Shown here piece after piece: positions 14,366-23,308 of a DNA stretch of 33,264 nt; the stretch's first letter is position 1; every line of letters starts with the position of its first letter. The DNA comes from DASYRM01 sp036004405 (lineage in GTDB: Bacteria; Acidobacteriota; Vicinamibacteria; Vicinamibacterales; UBA2999). Under the pieces are notes generated by a model. The model was not told the DNA's origin. It saw only the letters and a list, made by a program, of their open reading frames with translations, and ran no database searches. Made by a program: the position numbers and the translations under genes. The stretch lies in contig DASYRM010000071.1 of the NCBI GenBank assembly GCA_036004405.1, positions 1-33,264 on the forward strand. Direction: 5' to 3'.

Positions 14366-14836
14366 ATGCCTTCGATTGAGATAGTGTGCATCGGCCAGAC
14401 TGAACCCTTGGAGCTCGGACCTTTGTCGTTCGCGGTCGTATCCGGCACTCGTCTCGTGTCCCACCGCACTCCCACGCCGCTGTTCCAGTCGGATTTCGAT
14501 CAGCTCGAGGGCTGCATGTATCACCTCGGAAACCCGGAGCTGCGGAGCAAGGCACGGACGGGTGCGTTCTTCGCGTACGAACTTCTCAGCGAGCCTTCCC
14601 GGCACGGCGAGCCGTTTCTCGAATTCGCAGACGAGCACCGGCCCGATGTAGGCATCGTCTTGTCAGCACTCCTTGCGGCGTCTCCCGAGGGGCGGCTTCT
14701 CTTTACATCCGACTGGCAGTTTGGCCCGGAGGGCGCCAAGCGGCACCCTGCCGTCACGCTCGCCGAGTTCTGGCGCCTTCACGATGCGAGAACACTGCGT
14801 CTGAACGCGGCGTACGCGATCGTGCTTGCGGCCTGA
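14366..14836 (+). CDS. Hypothetical protein
   Basis: A 156-residue soluble protein of unrecognised family. It contains SDFDQLEGCMYHLGNP and a central hydrophobic strand VGIVLSALLAASPEGRLLF. The ATG at 14366 is preceded by a good GGAGAG ribosome-binding site. Its stop is one base before the ATG of the MOSC gene, so the two are translated from one message and are not separate cassettes. Confidence 0.6.
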   Translation: MPSIEIVCIGQTEPLELGPLSFAVVSGTRLVSHRTPTPLFQSDFDQLEGCMYHLGNPELRSKARTGAFFAYELLSEPSRHGEPFLEFADEHRPDVGIVLSALLAASPEGRLLFTSDWQFGPEGAKRHPAVTLAEFWRLHDARTLRLNAAYAIVLAA

Positions 14837-14837
14837 C

Positions 14838-15574
14838 ATGCCTATCAAGGTTGGTGAAGTAGAGGCGCTCTTCCGGTACCCGGTGAAGTCCATGCAGGGC
14901 GACCCTCTCGAGGTTGCCGAGCTGGGCTGGCACGGGCTTGACGGCGACCGGCGGTTGGCCTTTCGTCGGTCTGACGATCGCGGCGGTTTCCCTTGGCTCA
15001 CCGCCACCAAGCTTCCCGAGCTGATTCTCTTTGCTCCGCAGCGACGGGAACCCGCCGCGGGTGGCAGTCTCCCCACGCACGTTCGCACGCCGGATGGCGA
15101 GGAGCTGGCGCTCCTTGGCCCGGAATTGGCGGCGGACGTCGGTCGACGCCATGGTTCGCCGGTCGAGATGATGCACCTCAATCGCGGCATCTTCGACGAA
15201 GCGAGCGTCTCCATGATCACCGCCGCCACTGTCGGCGAAATCGGCAGGCTCTCGGCCCAGCCTCCGGACGTCCGAAGATTTCGACCGAACATCCTGATTG
15301 GATCGCTCCGAGCCGTTCCTTTCGAGAGGACGAGTGGGTTGAAGGCGTCCTCTCGTTCGGAGAGACCCGCGAGGCCGCCGCCATAACCATTACCAATCTC
15401 GACGAGCGCTGCTCGATGGTGAACTACGACCCCGACTCGGCGCGCCCAGCCGCCGAGGTGCTGAAGGCGATTGTGCGCGCGAGGGACAACAAGGCCGGCG
15501 TCTACGGGACCGTCATTCGACGCGGGCCCATCGCGGTGGGGCAGCCCATATTCTTCGAGGCGGGCTGGCGTTAA
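14838..15574 (+). pseudogene. MOSC-domain protein with a frameshift
   Basis: The N-terminal MOSC_N beta-barrel starts VGEVEALFRYPVKSMQGDPL and continues through GLDGDRRLAFRR and FRPNILIGSLRAVPFE in one frame. At about 15321-15330 the similarity moves to another frame: EDEWVEGVLSFGE, CSMVNYDPDSARP, KAGVYGTV, ending at 15574. The sequence ttcgagaggac reads as if one G were lost from a Glu-Glu-Asp run. MOSC proteins bind molybdenum cofactor through a conserved Cys, here in RCSMVN. With the frame restored it would be about 245 residues. Either a recent mutation or a sequencing error is possible. Confidence 0.8.
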
Positions 15575-15619
15575 CCGCCGCCCCCCGGCATACGACTATC
15601 ATTTCGCGCGAGACCTGAG

Positions 15620-16918
15620 ATGCGAGGGCGCACCTTCATCACGCTGGGGGCCGCCGGGCTGGCGGTGCTGGCCTGGGCGTCGGGCTCCGCCGCGCAGCGC
15701 GGCGGCACGTTCCAGGGCTCGATGGAGGACCCGGCGATCGCCTACACCAAGGCGCCGGTGAGTAATGTCGTGGCGGACCTCAACGCGCGGCTCGCGGACG
15801 GCACCCTCCAGCTGCGCTTCGACGGGCGCGCCGGCTATCTGCAGTCGGCCCTCGACGCGCTGAACCTCTCGATCGACTCGCAGCTGCTGCTGTTCTCACA
15901 GACCAGCCTGCAGGCTGCGCGCATCGGGCCGGCGAATCCTCGTGCCCTCTTCTTCAACGACCGCGCGGCGCTCGGCTGGGTGCGCGACGGCGACGTCATC
16001 GAAGTGGCGGCGCACGACGCGGCGCAGGGCATCGTCTTCTACACGCTCGATCAGAAGCCGGTGGTGGCTGGTGGGCCGCCGCAGTTCAAGCGGGCGTTCG
16101 TCTGTCTGGGCTGCCACGTCACGAGCGACACGCTCGGCGTGCCGGGGCTGCTGAATTTCAGTACGACGGAATCAGGTCCGGGCAGTCTGATGCGCGCCGT
16201 GGCCATGAATCAGGGCACGCCGCTGGCGGCGCGCTGGGGTGGCTGGCTCGTGACCGGTGCCACCGGCGGCGCCGCTCACCGCGGCAACGAGCTTCCCGCG
16301 CTCGATCCCGCCCGCAGGCGCGATCTGCGCTCGGTGGACGGGCTGTTCGAACCGGATGGCTATCGCGCCGCGACGAGCGACGTCGGCGCGCTGCTCGTGT
16401 TCTCGCATCAGACGCAGATGATGAACCTGCTGACGCGCATCGGATGGGAGGCGCGCGCCGCGGATCCGCAGCTGCATCCGGCCGCGGCGTCGTCGCCCGA
16501 CGCGGAGCAGCGCGTCGCGGAGATGATGCGCGGCATTGCCGCCGAGGTCGTCGACTACATGCTCTTCATCGACGAGGCGGCGCTGCCAGGTGGCGTGCAG
16601 GCGTCGGCGGGCTTCGCGTCGCGCTTCGCGGCCGTCGGTCCGCGCGACGCCAGGGGGCGCTCGCTCCACGAACTGGACCTCACGCGCCGGCTGCTGAAGT
16701 ATCCCTGCAGCTATTTGATCTACTCGCCGGCCTTCGACGCGCTGCCGCCGTCAGCGAAAGCCCCGGTATTTCGACGGCTGTGGGAGGTGCTCTCGGGCGG
16801 CGACCGCGGCGAGCGCTACCGCCGGGCGCTGTCGCGCGAGGATCGCCAGGCGATCGTCGAGATCCTGCGCGACACCAAGAAGGACCTGCCGGACTACTTC
16901 GCAGGGCAGGTGGGGTAG
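15620..16918 (+). CDS. Exported c-type cytochrome-like protein
   Basis: A 432-residue protein with an N-terminal signal (TFITLGAAGLAVLAWASGSAAQ) and one heme c motif C162-LG-C165-H166 in FKRAFVCLGCHVTSD. The remainder is mostly helical with no recognised domain; AVAMNQGTPLAARWGGWLVTG is characteristic of large exported cytochrome-like proteins of soil bacteria. It probably acts in periplasmic electron transfer. It converges with the 17037-19208 gene, which also has a CxxCH motif, across a repeat-filled gap. Confidence 0.75.
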   Translation: MRGRTFITLGAAGLAVLAWASGSAAQRGGTFQGSMEDPAIAYTKAPVSNVVADLNARLADGTLQLRFDGRAGYLQSALDALNLSIDSQLLLFSQTSLQAARIGPANPRALFFNDRAALGWVRDGDVIEVAAHDAAQGIVFYTLDQKPVVAGGPPQFKRAFVCLGCHVTSDTLGVPGLLNFSTTESGPGSLMRAVAMNQGTPLAARWGGWLVTGATGGAAHRGNELPALDPARRRDLRSVDGLFEPDGYRAATSDVGALLVFSHQTQMMNLLTRIGWEARAADPQLHPAAASSPDAEQRVAEMMRGIAAEVVDYMLFIDEAALPGGVQASAGFASRFAAVGPRDARGRSLHELDLTRRLLKYPCSYLIYSPAFDALPPSAKAPVFRRLWEVLSGGDRGERYRRALSREDRQAIVEILRDTKKDLPDYFAGQVG

Positions 16919-17030
16919 GCGGACCTGCCCACCTCCGCCAAAGCTACGGTGGGTCCGCCGTAGCCTTGGCGAAGGCGGAAAGGTCCGCCTCTACGTACGG
17001 ACGGGCCGCCTGAAGGCGGCCCCCACGTAC
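16916..17030. repeat. Composite palindromic repeat between convergent genes
   Basis: The outer arms aggcggacct (16917-16926) and aggtccgcct (16981-16990) enclose cgccaaagctacgg (16936-16949) and ccgtagccttggcg (16958-16971), which pair 13 of 14. A separate hairpin gggccgcc-tgaa-ggcggccc (17003-17022) follows, with the flank ccccacgtac: the same family as in imuB and dnaE2, in reverse orientation. The gap could serve as a bidirectional terminator. Confidence 0.75.
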
Positions 17031-17036
17031 GCGCCC

Positions 17037-19208
17037 CTACTTCGATAACGGGTTCGGGCGCATCTGGAACTTGATCAGCTTGCTCGTCACCCCGCGGCCG
17101 CCCTCCATGTGGAACGGCGCGCGCGTGGAGACGCTGGTCCAGATCCCCTTGCCCTTCCATCCTGCCTTCGGATCGTCGATGCGGCCGTCGATCCCTTTGG
17201 CGTAGAACCCCATTGGATACGGCACCCGCAGCGTGAGGAACTTGCCGTCCACCAGCGCGAGCAGACTCTCCGACAGGTTGCCGGTGGCGAGCGAGACGTC
17301 CCGGCCCAGGCCGAGCATGTCGAAGCGGTCCACGAAGTTGTAGTACGCCGACTCGGCACTCGCGGACTCCACTGCGCCCTCATAGTTGGGGCCCGGCAGC
17401 GCGTAGAGCGTCCACCCTTCGGGGCAGTGCTGCCCGGTTGCGGTCGGACCGTTCAACGGCCCCTTGCACTTGCGCCGGTCGAACGCGGCGAGCTGTCCGC
17501 TCGAGAGCACTGTCCACACCACGCCCTTGCTGTCCACGTCCATGCCGCGCGGCGCGTAGCCCTGCGCGCTGGCCTTGGGGTTGTTCCACGGCACTTCGTA
17601 GATCTCGGACAACGCGGTGGACGGCGGGTTCGGTCCCGGCACGAGACGGACGAGCGAGCCGGGCATGCCCGTTACCGATCCCCACACGGAGCCGTCGACC
17701 GGGCTCGGCGCCACGCCGTAGAAGGGCGTGTTGATGCGATGGTCCTTGGCGGGGTCGATCGGCTCGTTCGGCTCGGTGTAGGCGTCGCGCTTGCCGTTGC
17801 CGTTGGTGTCGAGCACGAACGCCGTCCACCCCTGCGCCTTCTGCTCGTCGCCGGTCTCGAGAAAGATGCGGGTGTTGAACCACCCTTCCACCGGTCCGCC
17901 GCCGGTGAACCAGAGCACGTCCTTGTCATCGAAGTTCAGATGGTGCGTGCCGAAGCAGGTGTCGATGGTGGTGACCTTCTTCGTCTTCGGGTCGTAGACC
18001 TGCATCTGACGTCCGCTCTGCTCGAGCGGAAACGCCGCGGCCGATGGGTGAGTCGACCCCTTGCGGCAGAAGTCCGCCGTCGCGTTCGGACGGATGCGCG
18101 CCGCCACCCACACGCGGCTCTGTCCATCCATCGCGAAGCTGTGTGCCGTGGTCTGTGACGTCCAGATCGCTTCGTCACCCCAGTATGGGGACGCCTTCGT
18201 GGGGGCGCCCACCGCGGGTGTCTTCGGGTCGCGGACTTCCAGCTTGACCCGCGTGGCGCTGTTCTGCCCCGGAACCACCACTGGCATGTAGTCCGCGCTT
18301 TCCTCGAGCGCGCCGTAGATCGGGCCGTTCGCGTTCACGGTCGGATTGCGTTTGTCGGACGCGATTTCGTCGTGCAGATACGTCTTGGGATCGGCCCAGT
18401 CCCACATCGTCACCACCACGTCGCGCTCGCGCCCCTGCGGGCGTGACGGCGTCGCGGTTGGCATGGCGCCGGCTGCGATGCGGTCGGTCCAGTCCCCGAA
18501 CATGCCCGCCACGCGCTCCCGGCCCACCTGGTTGAATTTCGCGTACATCCCCGCGCCTGCCTGGCCCGACTGCACCCGGCGTTCCCAGGCCTCGGCGGAA
18601 CTGTGGAACGTCCCGAGGGCGCTGGGAATGGTGCGCGTCGCTTTGTTGCCCATCTGATGGCAGGTGGTGCAGCCGTCGGTGCTGACGATGTTCCGGATCC
18701 ACTCGCCCTGGCTCCTCATGCTCGTGGCGATGCCGTTGCCGGTGGGACCGGTGCCGGGGAAGTCGGTCTTGGGTGGCACGCGCAGCAGCGCGAACCAGTA
18801 GAGCGCGGGATAGTAGTCCGCCGCCGCCTTGGGGCTCGGCGCCTCCACGGCGGCGAGATTGACCTGGCGGCCCGGCGTGCTTTTCGTGCGCGGCGAATCC
18901 ACCAGGCCGTAGCCGCGCACCCACACGTCGTAGCTCGCCTTCGGCAGGTCGGGCACGACGTAGCGCCCTCGATCGTCGGTCACCACGATCTTCCGGAGCG
19001 GCGTCGGCAGCTCGGTCGTTTCGGCCACCACCCAGACGCCAGCTTCCGGCCCCTTCGGACCGGTGACGACGCCGCCGATGTCGTCGGGATCGATCGCCAC
19101 GGCGGCCTGCCCGCCGCTTTGCCCCCGGACGACGATGAGAGAGGCCGCGATCGTCACGGCACACACGATCCTGGTAAGGCCCACGGTGGTCGCCGCTCGT
19201 CTGGTCAT
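17037..19208 (-). CDS. Exported carboxypeptidase-regulatory-like / propeller protein with heme motif
   Basis: A 723-residue exported protein. The signal peptide is followed by a carboxypeptidase-regulatory-like beta-sandwich (about 42-120: IGGVVTGPKGPEAGVWVVAE, then GRYVVPDLP and YDVWVRGYG) and a CxxCH heme motif C180-TT-C183-H184. A long C-terminal region has beta-propeller-like repeats (SRVWVAARIRP, KDVLWFTGGGPVEG, GVVWTVLSSGQLAAFD). The ATG at 19208 is preferred over upstream in-frame codons because GGAGG lies 8 bp before it and the signal peptide follows directly. Proteins of this plan are abundant in Acidobacteriota; the substrate is unknown. Confidence 0.75.
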   Translation of the reverse strand: MTRRAATTVGLTRIVCAVTIAASLIVVRGQSGGQAAVAIDPDDIGGVVTGPKGPEAGVWVVAETTELPTPLRKIVVTDDRGRYVVPDLPKASYDVWVRGYGLVDSPRTKSTPGRQVNLAAVEAPSPKAAADYYPALYWFALLRVPPKTDFPGTGPTGNGIATSMRSQGEWIRNIVSTDGCTTCHQMGNKATRTIPSALGTFHSSAEAWERRVQSGQAGAGMYAKFNQVGRERVAGMFGDWTDRIAAGAMPTATPSRPQGRERDVVVTMWDWADPKTYLHDEIASDKRNPTVNANGPIYGALEESADYMPVVVPGQNSATRVKLEVRDPKTPAVGAPTKASPYWGDEAIWTSQTTAHSFAMDGQSRVWVAARIRPNATADFCRKGSTHPSAAAFPLEQSGRQMQVYDPKTKKVTTIDTCFGTHHLNFDDKDVLWFTGGGPVEGWFNTRIFLETGDEQKAQGWTAFVLDTNGNGKRDAYTEPNEPIDPAKDHRINTPFYGVAPSPVDGSVWGSVTGMPGSLVRLVPGPNPPSTALSEIYEVPWNNPKASAQGYAPRGMDVDSKGVVWTVLSSGQLAAFDRRKCKGPLNGPTATGQHCPEGWTLYALPGPNYEGAVESASAESAYYNFVDRFDMLGLGRDVSLATGNLSESLLALVDGKFLTLRVPYPMGFYAKGIDGRIDDPKAGWKGKGIWTSVSTRAPFHMEGGRGVTSKLIKFQMRPNPLSK

Positions 19209-19260
19209 TGAAAGCCTCCGGCGCGTCCCGCTGTCGCGGGCCGCGCGGCAGTGTCTGGCA

Positions 19261-19279
19261 AACCGGCTTAACGCCGGTT
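19261..19279. promoter_or_regulatory. Perfect inverted repeat in a divergent promoter region
   Basis: aaccggc-ttaac-gccggtt has 7-bp arms and a 5-bp centre. It lies in the 167-bp gap between the divergent genes starting at 19208 (minus) and 19376 (plus). It could be an operator for either gene. No strong -10/-35 pair is obvious in the gap. Confidence 0.35.
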
Positions 19280-19375
19280 CGCTAATCGACAGCGACCGAA
19301 CGGTAATCCCGCCGGTGGTGGCTGTCAACGCGTTCGCGAGGCGCGCCACATGAGCGTGGGACTATCATCTCAGCC

Positions 19376-20782
19376 GTGCTGACGAAGAGGTTTTCGCTCC
19401 TGCCGCTGGTCTTCGCGGCGGCCGCGTCCGCTCAGGTAGCGGCGCCGGTCCGGCCAGACCAGGCCGCGTTCCGCGAGCTGTTCAAAGAGCTGGTCGAAAC
19501 CAACACGACGCTGTCGTCCGGCAGCTGCACCCTGGCGGCTGAACGCATGGCGGCGCGCCTCAAGGCCGCCGGCTTCGCCGACAGCCAGCTGACGCTCTTC
19601 GCCACCCCCGAGCGTCCCAGGGAAGGCGGCCTGGTGGCGGTTTATCCCGGCAGCTCGACGACGGCCAGGCCCATCCTGCTGGTCGGGCACATCGACGTCG
19701 TCGAGGCCCGCCGCGAGGACTGGGAACGCGACCCGTTCACGCTGGTCGAGGAGAAGGGCTACTTCTACGCGCGCGGCGTGTCGGACATGAAGGCGATGGC
19801 CGCGGTGTGGGTCGATGCGCTGATCCGCTTCAAGCAGCAGGGGTATGCGCCGCGGCGAACCGTCAAGCTGGCGCTGACCTGCGGCGAGGAAAGCAACGGC
19901 GCGTTCAACGGCGTGGAATGGCTCGCGGCCAACCGGCGGCCGCTGATCGATGCCGAGTTCGCGCTCAACGAGGGCGGCGGCGGCGACAGCGACGGCAAGG
20001 GGAAGGTGATCGGCCAGTCGGTCCAGATCGGCGAAAAGACCTTTGCCAACTTCCGCGTCGAAACGCGGAACCCGGGCGGACACAGCTCGGCGCCGGTGCG
20101 CGACAACGCCATCTATCAGCTGTCGCGGGCGCTGGTGAAGATCGACGAACACGAATTTCCCCTCGAGATGACCGAGACGACGCGTCGCTATTTCAGGGAC
20201 GCCGGCGCCGCACGGCGGGACGACGTCGGCCGGGCGATGGTCGCGCTGGCGGCGAACCAGCGCGACACCAACGCGGAGGCGCTCGTCAACACCGATCCGT
20301 TTCTCCACTCCAATCTCCGGACGACGTGCGTCGCCACGCTGCTCGACGGCGGCCACGCGCCCAATGCGCTGCCGCAGCGTGCCGGGGCCAACGTCAACTG
20401 CCGGATCTTCCCCGGCCACTCCATTGAGGAGATCCGGCGGGCGCTGTCGGCGCTGATCGGCGATCCCGGCGTGACCGTCACCGCGCTGCCACCGGTGCGC
20501 CCGTCGCCGCCGGCCCCGCCGCTCGAGGAGCACATCTTCGGCCCGATGCAGAAGCTGGCGGCAAAGTACTGGCCGGGCGTCCCCGTCATTCCGTCGATGG
20601 CCAACGGCTACACCGACGCCACCTTCCTGGGCGCCGTGGGGATTCCGACCTATGGCATTCCGGGCATGTGGTCCGACCCCGACGGCAACGGCGCTCACGG
20701 CCTCAACGAACGCATCGAGGTCCGCTCCGTGTACGTCGGACGCGACTACATGTTCGACCTGATCAAGGCCTACGCGGACTGA
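19376..20782 (+). CDS. Exported M20 family metallopeptidase
   Basis: A 468-residue zinc-dependent exopeptidase/deacylase with a short signal peptide (LLPLVFAAAASAQ). M20 motifs: H105 in LLVGHIDVVE, D137 in ARGVSDMK and the catalytic Glu of CGEES (E171/E172). The dimerisation domain is in the middle (ETRNPGGHSSAPVRDN). The last zinc ligand lies in the C-terminal region, where GAVGIPTYGIPG and DGNGAHGLNER are seen. Translation starts at GTG 19376. The substrate is probably peptides or N-acylated amino acids; it cannot be narrowed from sequence. Confidence 0.88.
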   Translation: MLTKRFSLLPLVFAAAASAQVAAPVRPDQAAFRELFKELVETNTTLSSGSCTLAAERMAARLKAAGFADSQLTLFATPERPREGGLVAVYPGSSTTARPILLVGHIDVVEARREDWERDPFTLVEEKGYFYARGVSDMKAMAAVWVDALIRFKQQGYAPRRTVKLALTCGEESNGAFNGVEWLAANRRPLIDAEFALNEGGGGDSDGKGKVIGQSVQIGEKTFANFRVETRNPGGHSSAPVRDNAIYQLSRALVKIDEHEFPLEMTETTRRYFRDAGAARRDDVGRAMVALAANQRDTNAEALVNTDPFLHSNLRTTCVATLLDGGHAPNALPQRAGANVNCRIFPGHSIEEIRRALSALIGDPGVTVTALPPVRPSPPAPPLEEHIFGPMQKLAAKYWPGVPVIPSMANGYTDATFLGAVGIPTYGIPGMWSDPDGNGAHGLNERIEVRSVYVGRDYMFDLIKAYAD

Positions 20783-20811
20783 CTGTGATGGAATAGTCCA
20801 CGAGGCTCCCC

Positions 20812-22665
20812 GTGGATACATCCGAGATCCGCTACCGCGTCGCGGATTTTCTCAAGCAGCATCCGCCGTTCAACGCCGTCGACGACGCCGACCTGGTGGC
20901 GCTGGCTGCCCATGGCCGAGTGCGTTTCTTTCCGAACGACGAATTCCTCGCCTGGCAGGGCGAGCCGCACAAGACCCACATCCTGGTGATTCAGCAGGGC
21001 ACGGTGTCCCTGTGGGACGAGCAGGGTGGACAGGCGGAGCTGCGCGATGTGCGTGGCCCCGGCGACTGGATTGGCGCCGAGCAGTTTCACGGCGCCCGGT
21101 CGTGCCTCTATACGGCGCGCGCCAACACCGACGTCGTGACCTACGGGTTTCCCGCCTACGACGTCGAAGCGCTGCTGGAGAAATATCCCGCCGCCGCCGC
21201 GTTCGTCGCGGCGATGGGGTCGGTGGACAGCGGCTTCACGCGTAGCGACGCGGCGGCCGATCCGCTGACCACGTTCTTACAGCAGCTGGCGGGCCCGCTG
21301 CGGAGCTGCAGTCGTGAGACCACGGTTCGCGAGGCGGCGCGCCTGCTGCTGGACAGCGGCGCCGAAGCGCTGGCCGTGACCGACGACAGTGGCGCCTGCC
21401 ACGGCGTGCTGACCGCGACGCAGTTGCTGGCGTGGATCGCAACCGGTTCGGGCGACGCCGACCAGACCATTGCCGAGACCGGTTTTGCCGTCCCGGGTTT
21501 CGCCGGCCCCGAGACGACGGTCGCCGAGGGCGCTCTCCGGATGGCGTCCAGCGGCGCGGTGGCCATGACGGCAGACGGCCAGCAGAACAGCCGCCTGCTC
21601 ACCGTGCTCACGCCCCGCGATCTGCTGCCGGCGCTCGGCGATCAGCCGGCGGCGATTCTGGAATCGATTGCGCGAGCCGGCGATCCGCCCCGCCTGCGCG
21701 CGCTCAATCAGCGCGCCCGTGCCTTCGTGCTCAAGTACCTGACCGGCGCGGAGTCGGCCGAGTGGATGCTCGGATACACCGCCCGGGTGGACGCGGCCAT
21801 CCTGACACGGGTGTTCGATCTCACCGCCCCCGAGGGCACCGACGGCTGCTGGTGCGTGTGGGGGGCCTGGGGGCGCGGCGGATCGCTGGTGCCGCGAATA
21901 CCGCACCTGTTGTGGATGCAGGAGGGCGCTGCGCCAAGCGCCGCGATCGCCGCCTCGTACGAACGGCTGATGCATGCGTGTGCCGAGTGCGGCTACCTGC
22001 CGGGTCCCGACACCGGCCACGCCCCGTCCTTCTATGTGGCCCGCGTCGAGGAGTGGCGCCGGCGCTTTGTCGGCTGGATGCGCAATCCCGTGCTCGAGGG
22101 CATGCAGCGCAGCCGCGCGCTGTTCGATTTGCGATGGGTGTCGGGATCGCCCGATCTCACCGCCGTCGTGCAGCGGGACGTGCAGGACGCCGTGGACCGC
22201 GACATCCTGCAGATCCTCGCGCACGACTGCCTGGCGGACCTGCCGCCGCTCTCGTTCTACGAGGACGCGGTGGTCGAGCACTCGGGCGAAGTCACAAGCG
22301 TGTTCCGGCTGCAGCGGAACGTGCTCCAGCCGTTGGTCGATCTGGGCCGTGTGTTCGGCATGGCCGCCGGCACGGCGATGGGCAGCTCGACCTTCGAGCG
22401 CTTTGCCGCTGCCCGGCGGCTGCTTCCTGAACACGAGCGGATCTTCCGCGAGGCGTCGGAGGCCCTGCGTGTCGTGCTGTGGCAGCAGGGGCGGGTCGGG
22501 ATCAGCCAGGGCACGATCGGCGCCGAGCTGCCGCCGTCGGTCATGAGCCGTCACGATCGCCACCGGCTCAAGAGCACGTTCCCCGTGATCCAGCGGCTGA
22601 TCGAGTTCGCCGCCAATCCATCCTGGCTGGACGCCGTCGATGTCGCCGTCGATCGAACCGTATAA
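20812..22665 (+). CDS. cNMP-binding/CBS/DUF294 protein with degraded nucleotidyltransferase motif
   Basis: A 617-residue cytoplasmic protein. A cyclic-nucleotide-binding-like domain (about 15-125), two CBS repeats (about 155-275), a DUF294 nucleotidyltransferase-like domain (about 315-450) and a C-terminal DUF294_C helical domain follow in order. In the usual family the catalytic motif reads approximately LGSxGRxEQ followed by TDQD. Here the aligned segment at 351-365 is GAWGRGGSLVPRIPH, with the Ser, Glu and metal-binding Asp residues absent, so catalysis seems lost. It overlaps the downstream DnaQ-like exonuclease gene by 26 bp, a pairing common in this family. Translation starts at GTG 20812. 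Confidence 0.8.
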   Translation: MDTSEIRYRVADFLKQHPPFNAVDDADLVALAAHGRVRFFPNDEFLAWQGEPHKTHILVIQQGTVSLWDEQGGQAELRDVRGPGDWIGAEQFHGARSCLYTARANTDVVTYGFPAYDVEALLEKYPAAAAFVAAMGSVDSGFTRSDAAADPLTTFLQQLAGPLRSCSRETTVREAARLLLDSGAEALAVTDDSGACHGVLTATQLLAWIATGSGDADQTIAETGFAVPGFAGPETTVAEGALRMASSGAVAMTADGQQNSRLLTVLTPRDLLPALGDQPAAILESIARAGDPPRLRALNQRARAFVLKYLTGAESAEWMLGYTARVDAAILTRVFDLTAPEGTDGCWCVWGAWGRGGSLVPRIPHLLWMQEGAAPSAAIAASYERLMHACAECGYLPGPDTGHAPSFYVARVEEWRRRFVGWMRNPVLEGMQRSRALFDLRWVSGSPDLTAVVQRDVQDAVDRDILQILAHDCLADLPPLSFYEDAVVEHSGEVTSVFRLQRNVLQPLVDLGRVFGMAAGTAMGSSTFERFAAARRLLPEHERIFREASEALRVVLWQQGRVGISQGTIGAELPPSVMSRHDRHRLKSTFPVIQRLIEFAANPSWLDAVDVAVDRTV

Positions 22666-23296
22666 GCAGGCATTCGACGCCACCTGGACCGACGACACGC
22701 CGGTCGACCAGGTCCGGTTCGTCGTGCTCGACTCCGAGACCACGGGCTTCAGTCCGGTTCTCGACCGCATCCTCACCATCGGTGCCGTCGTCGTGCAGGA
22801 CGGCGAGATCAGGCTCGACGACAGCTTCGATGCGCTCCTGCGCGTCACCGGCGACGTGGGCCCGGTGGACGTTCACGGCGTGACGCCGGATCGGAGCCAA
22901 CGGGGGTACGAGGAAGGCGAGGCGATCGAGCGGTTTCTCGACTACCTGCGCGACGGCGTCATCGTCGGGCATCACATCGGCCACGACGTGTCGATGCTCG
23001 ACGCCGGCCTCGATCGGCTGGGCACCGACGTGCGGCTGCTCAATCGCGCCCTCGATACCGCGGATCTGACGCTGCATCTCGCGAAGGACGGCGCCTTTAC
23101 CGATCGCACGCTGCCCGGCCACATCACGCTCGACACGCTGGCCGATCTCTTCGGCGTGATCCCGCACGACCGCCACACCGCGAGCGGCGACGCGTTCATC
23201 ACCGCGCTGGTGTTCCTGCGCTTGCTGAAGCTGGCGGCCCGCCATGGCCGCACGCGCCTCGGCGCCATCTGCCAGGAGTTCGTGCTTCCCGAGTAG
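22640..23296 (+). CDS. DEDDh 3'-5' exonuclease (DnaQ-like)
   Basis: A 218-residue exonuclease of the DnaQ/RNase T superfamily. All acidic motifs are present: D31 and E33 in VVLDSETTGF, D116 in GHHIGHDVSMLD, and H179-x4-D184 in RHTASGDAF, defining the DEDDh class. The start ATG lies inside the end of the cNMP/CBS/DUF294 gene, implying translational coupling. The partner gene suggests a nucleotide-responsive nuclease pair. Substrate unknown. Confidence 0.9.
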   Translation: MSPSIEPYKQAFDATWTDDTPVDQVRFVVLDSETTGFSPVLDRILTIGAVVVQDGEIRLDDSFDALLRVTGDVGPVDVHGVTPDRSQRGYEEGEAIERFLDYLRDGVIVGHHIGHDVSMLDAGLDRLGTDVRLLNRALDTADLTLHLAKDGAFTDRTLPGHITLDTLADLFGVIPHDRHTASGDAFITALVFLRLLKLAARHGRTRLGAICQEFVLPE

Positions 23297-23308
23297 ACTG
23301 GCGCGCTC

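Noticed and set aside
14366..15574. Treating the unknown protein and the MOSC gene as integron cassettes
   Set aside because: They are one base apart, with a normal ribosome-binding site before the first and no attC-like sequence between or after them; they look like an ordinary two-gene unit.
16916..17030. Possible tRNA or structured RNA in the convergent gap
   Set aside because: The foldable sequence is explained by two nested palindromic repeats; no cloverleaf with a T-arm GTTCRA or CCA-type end is present.
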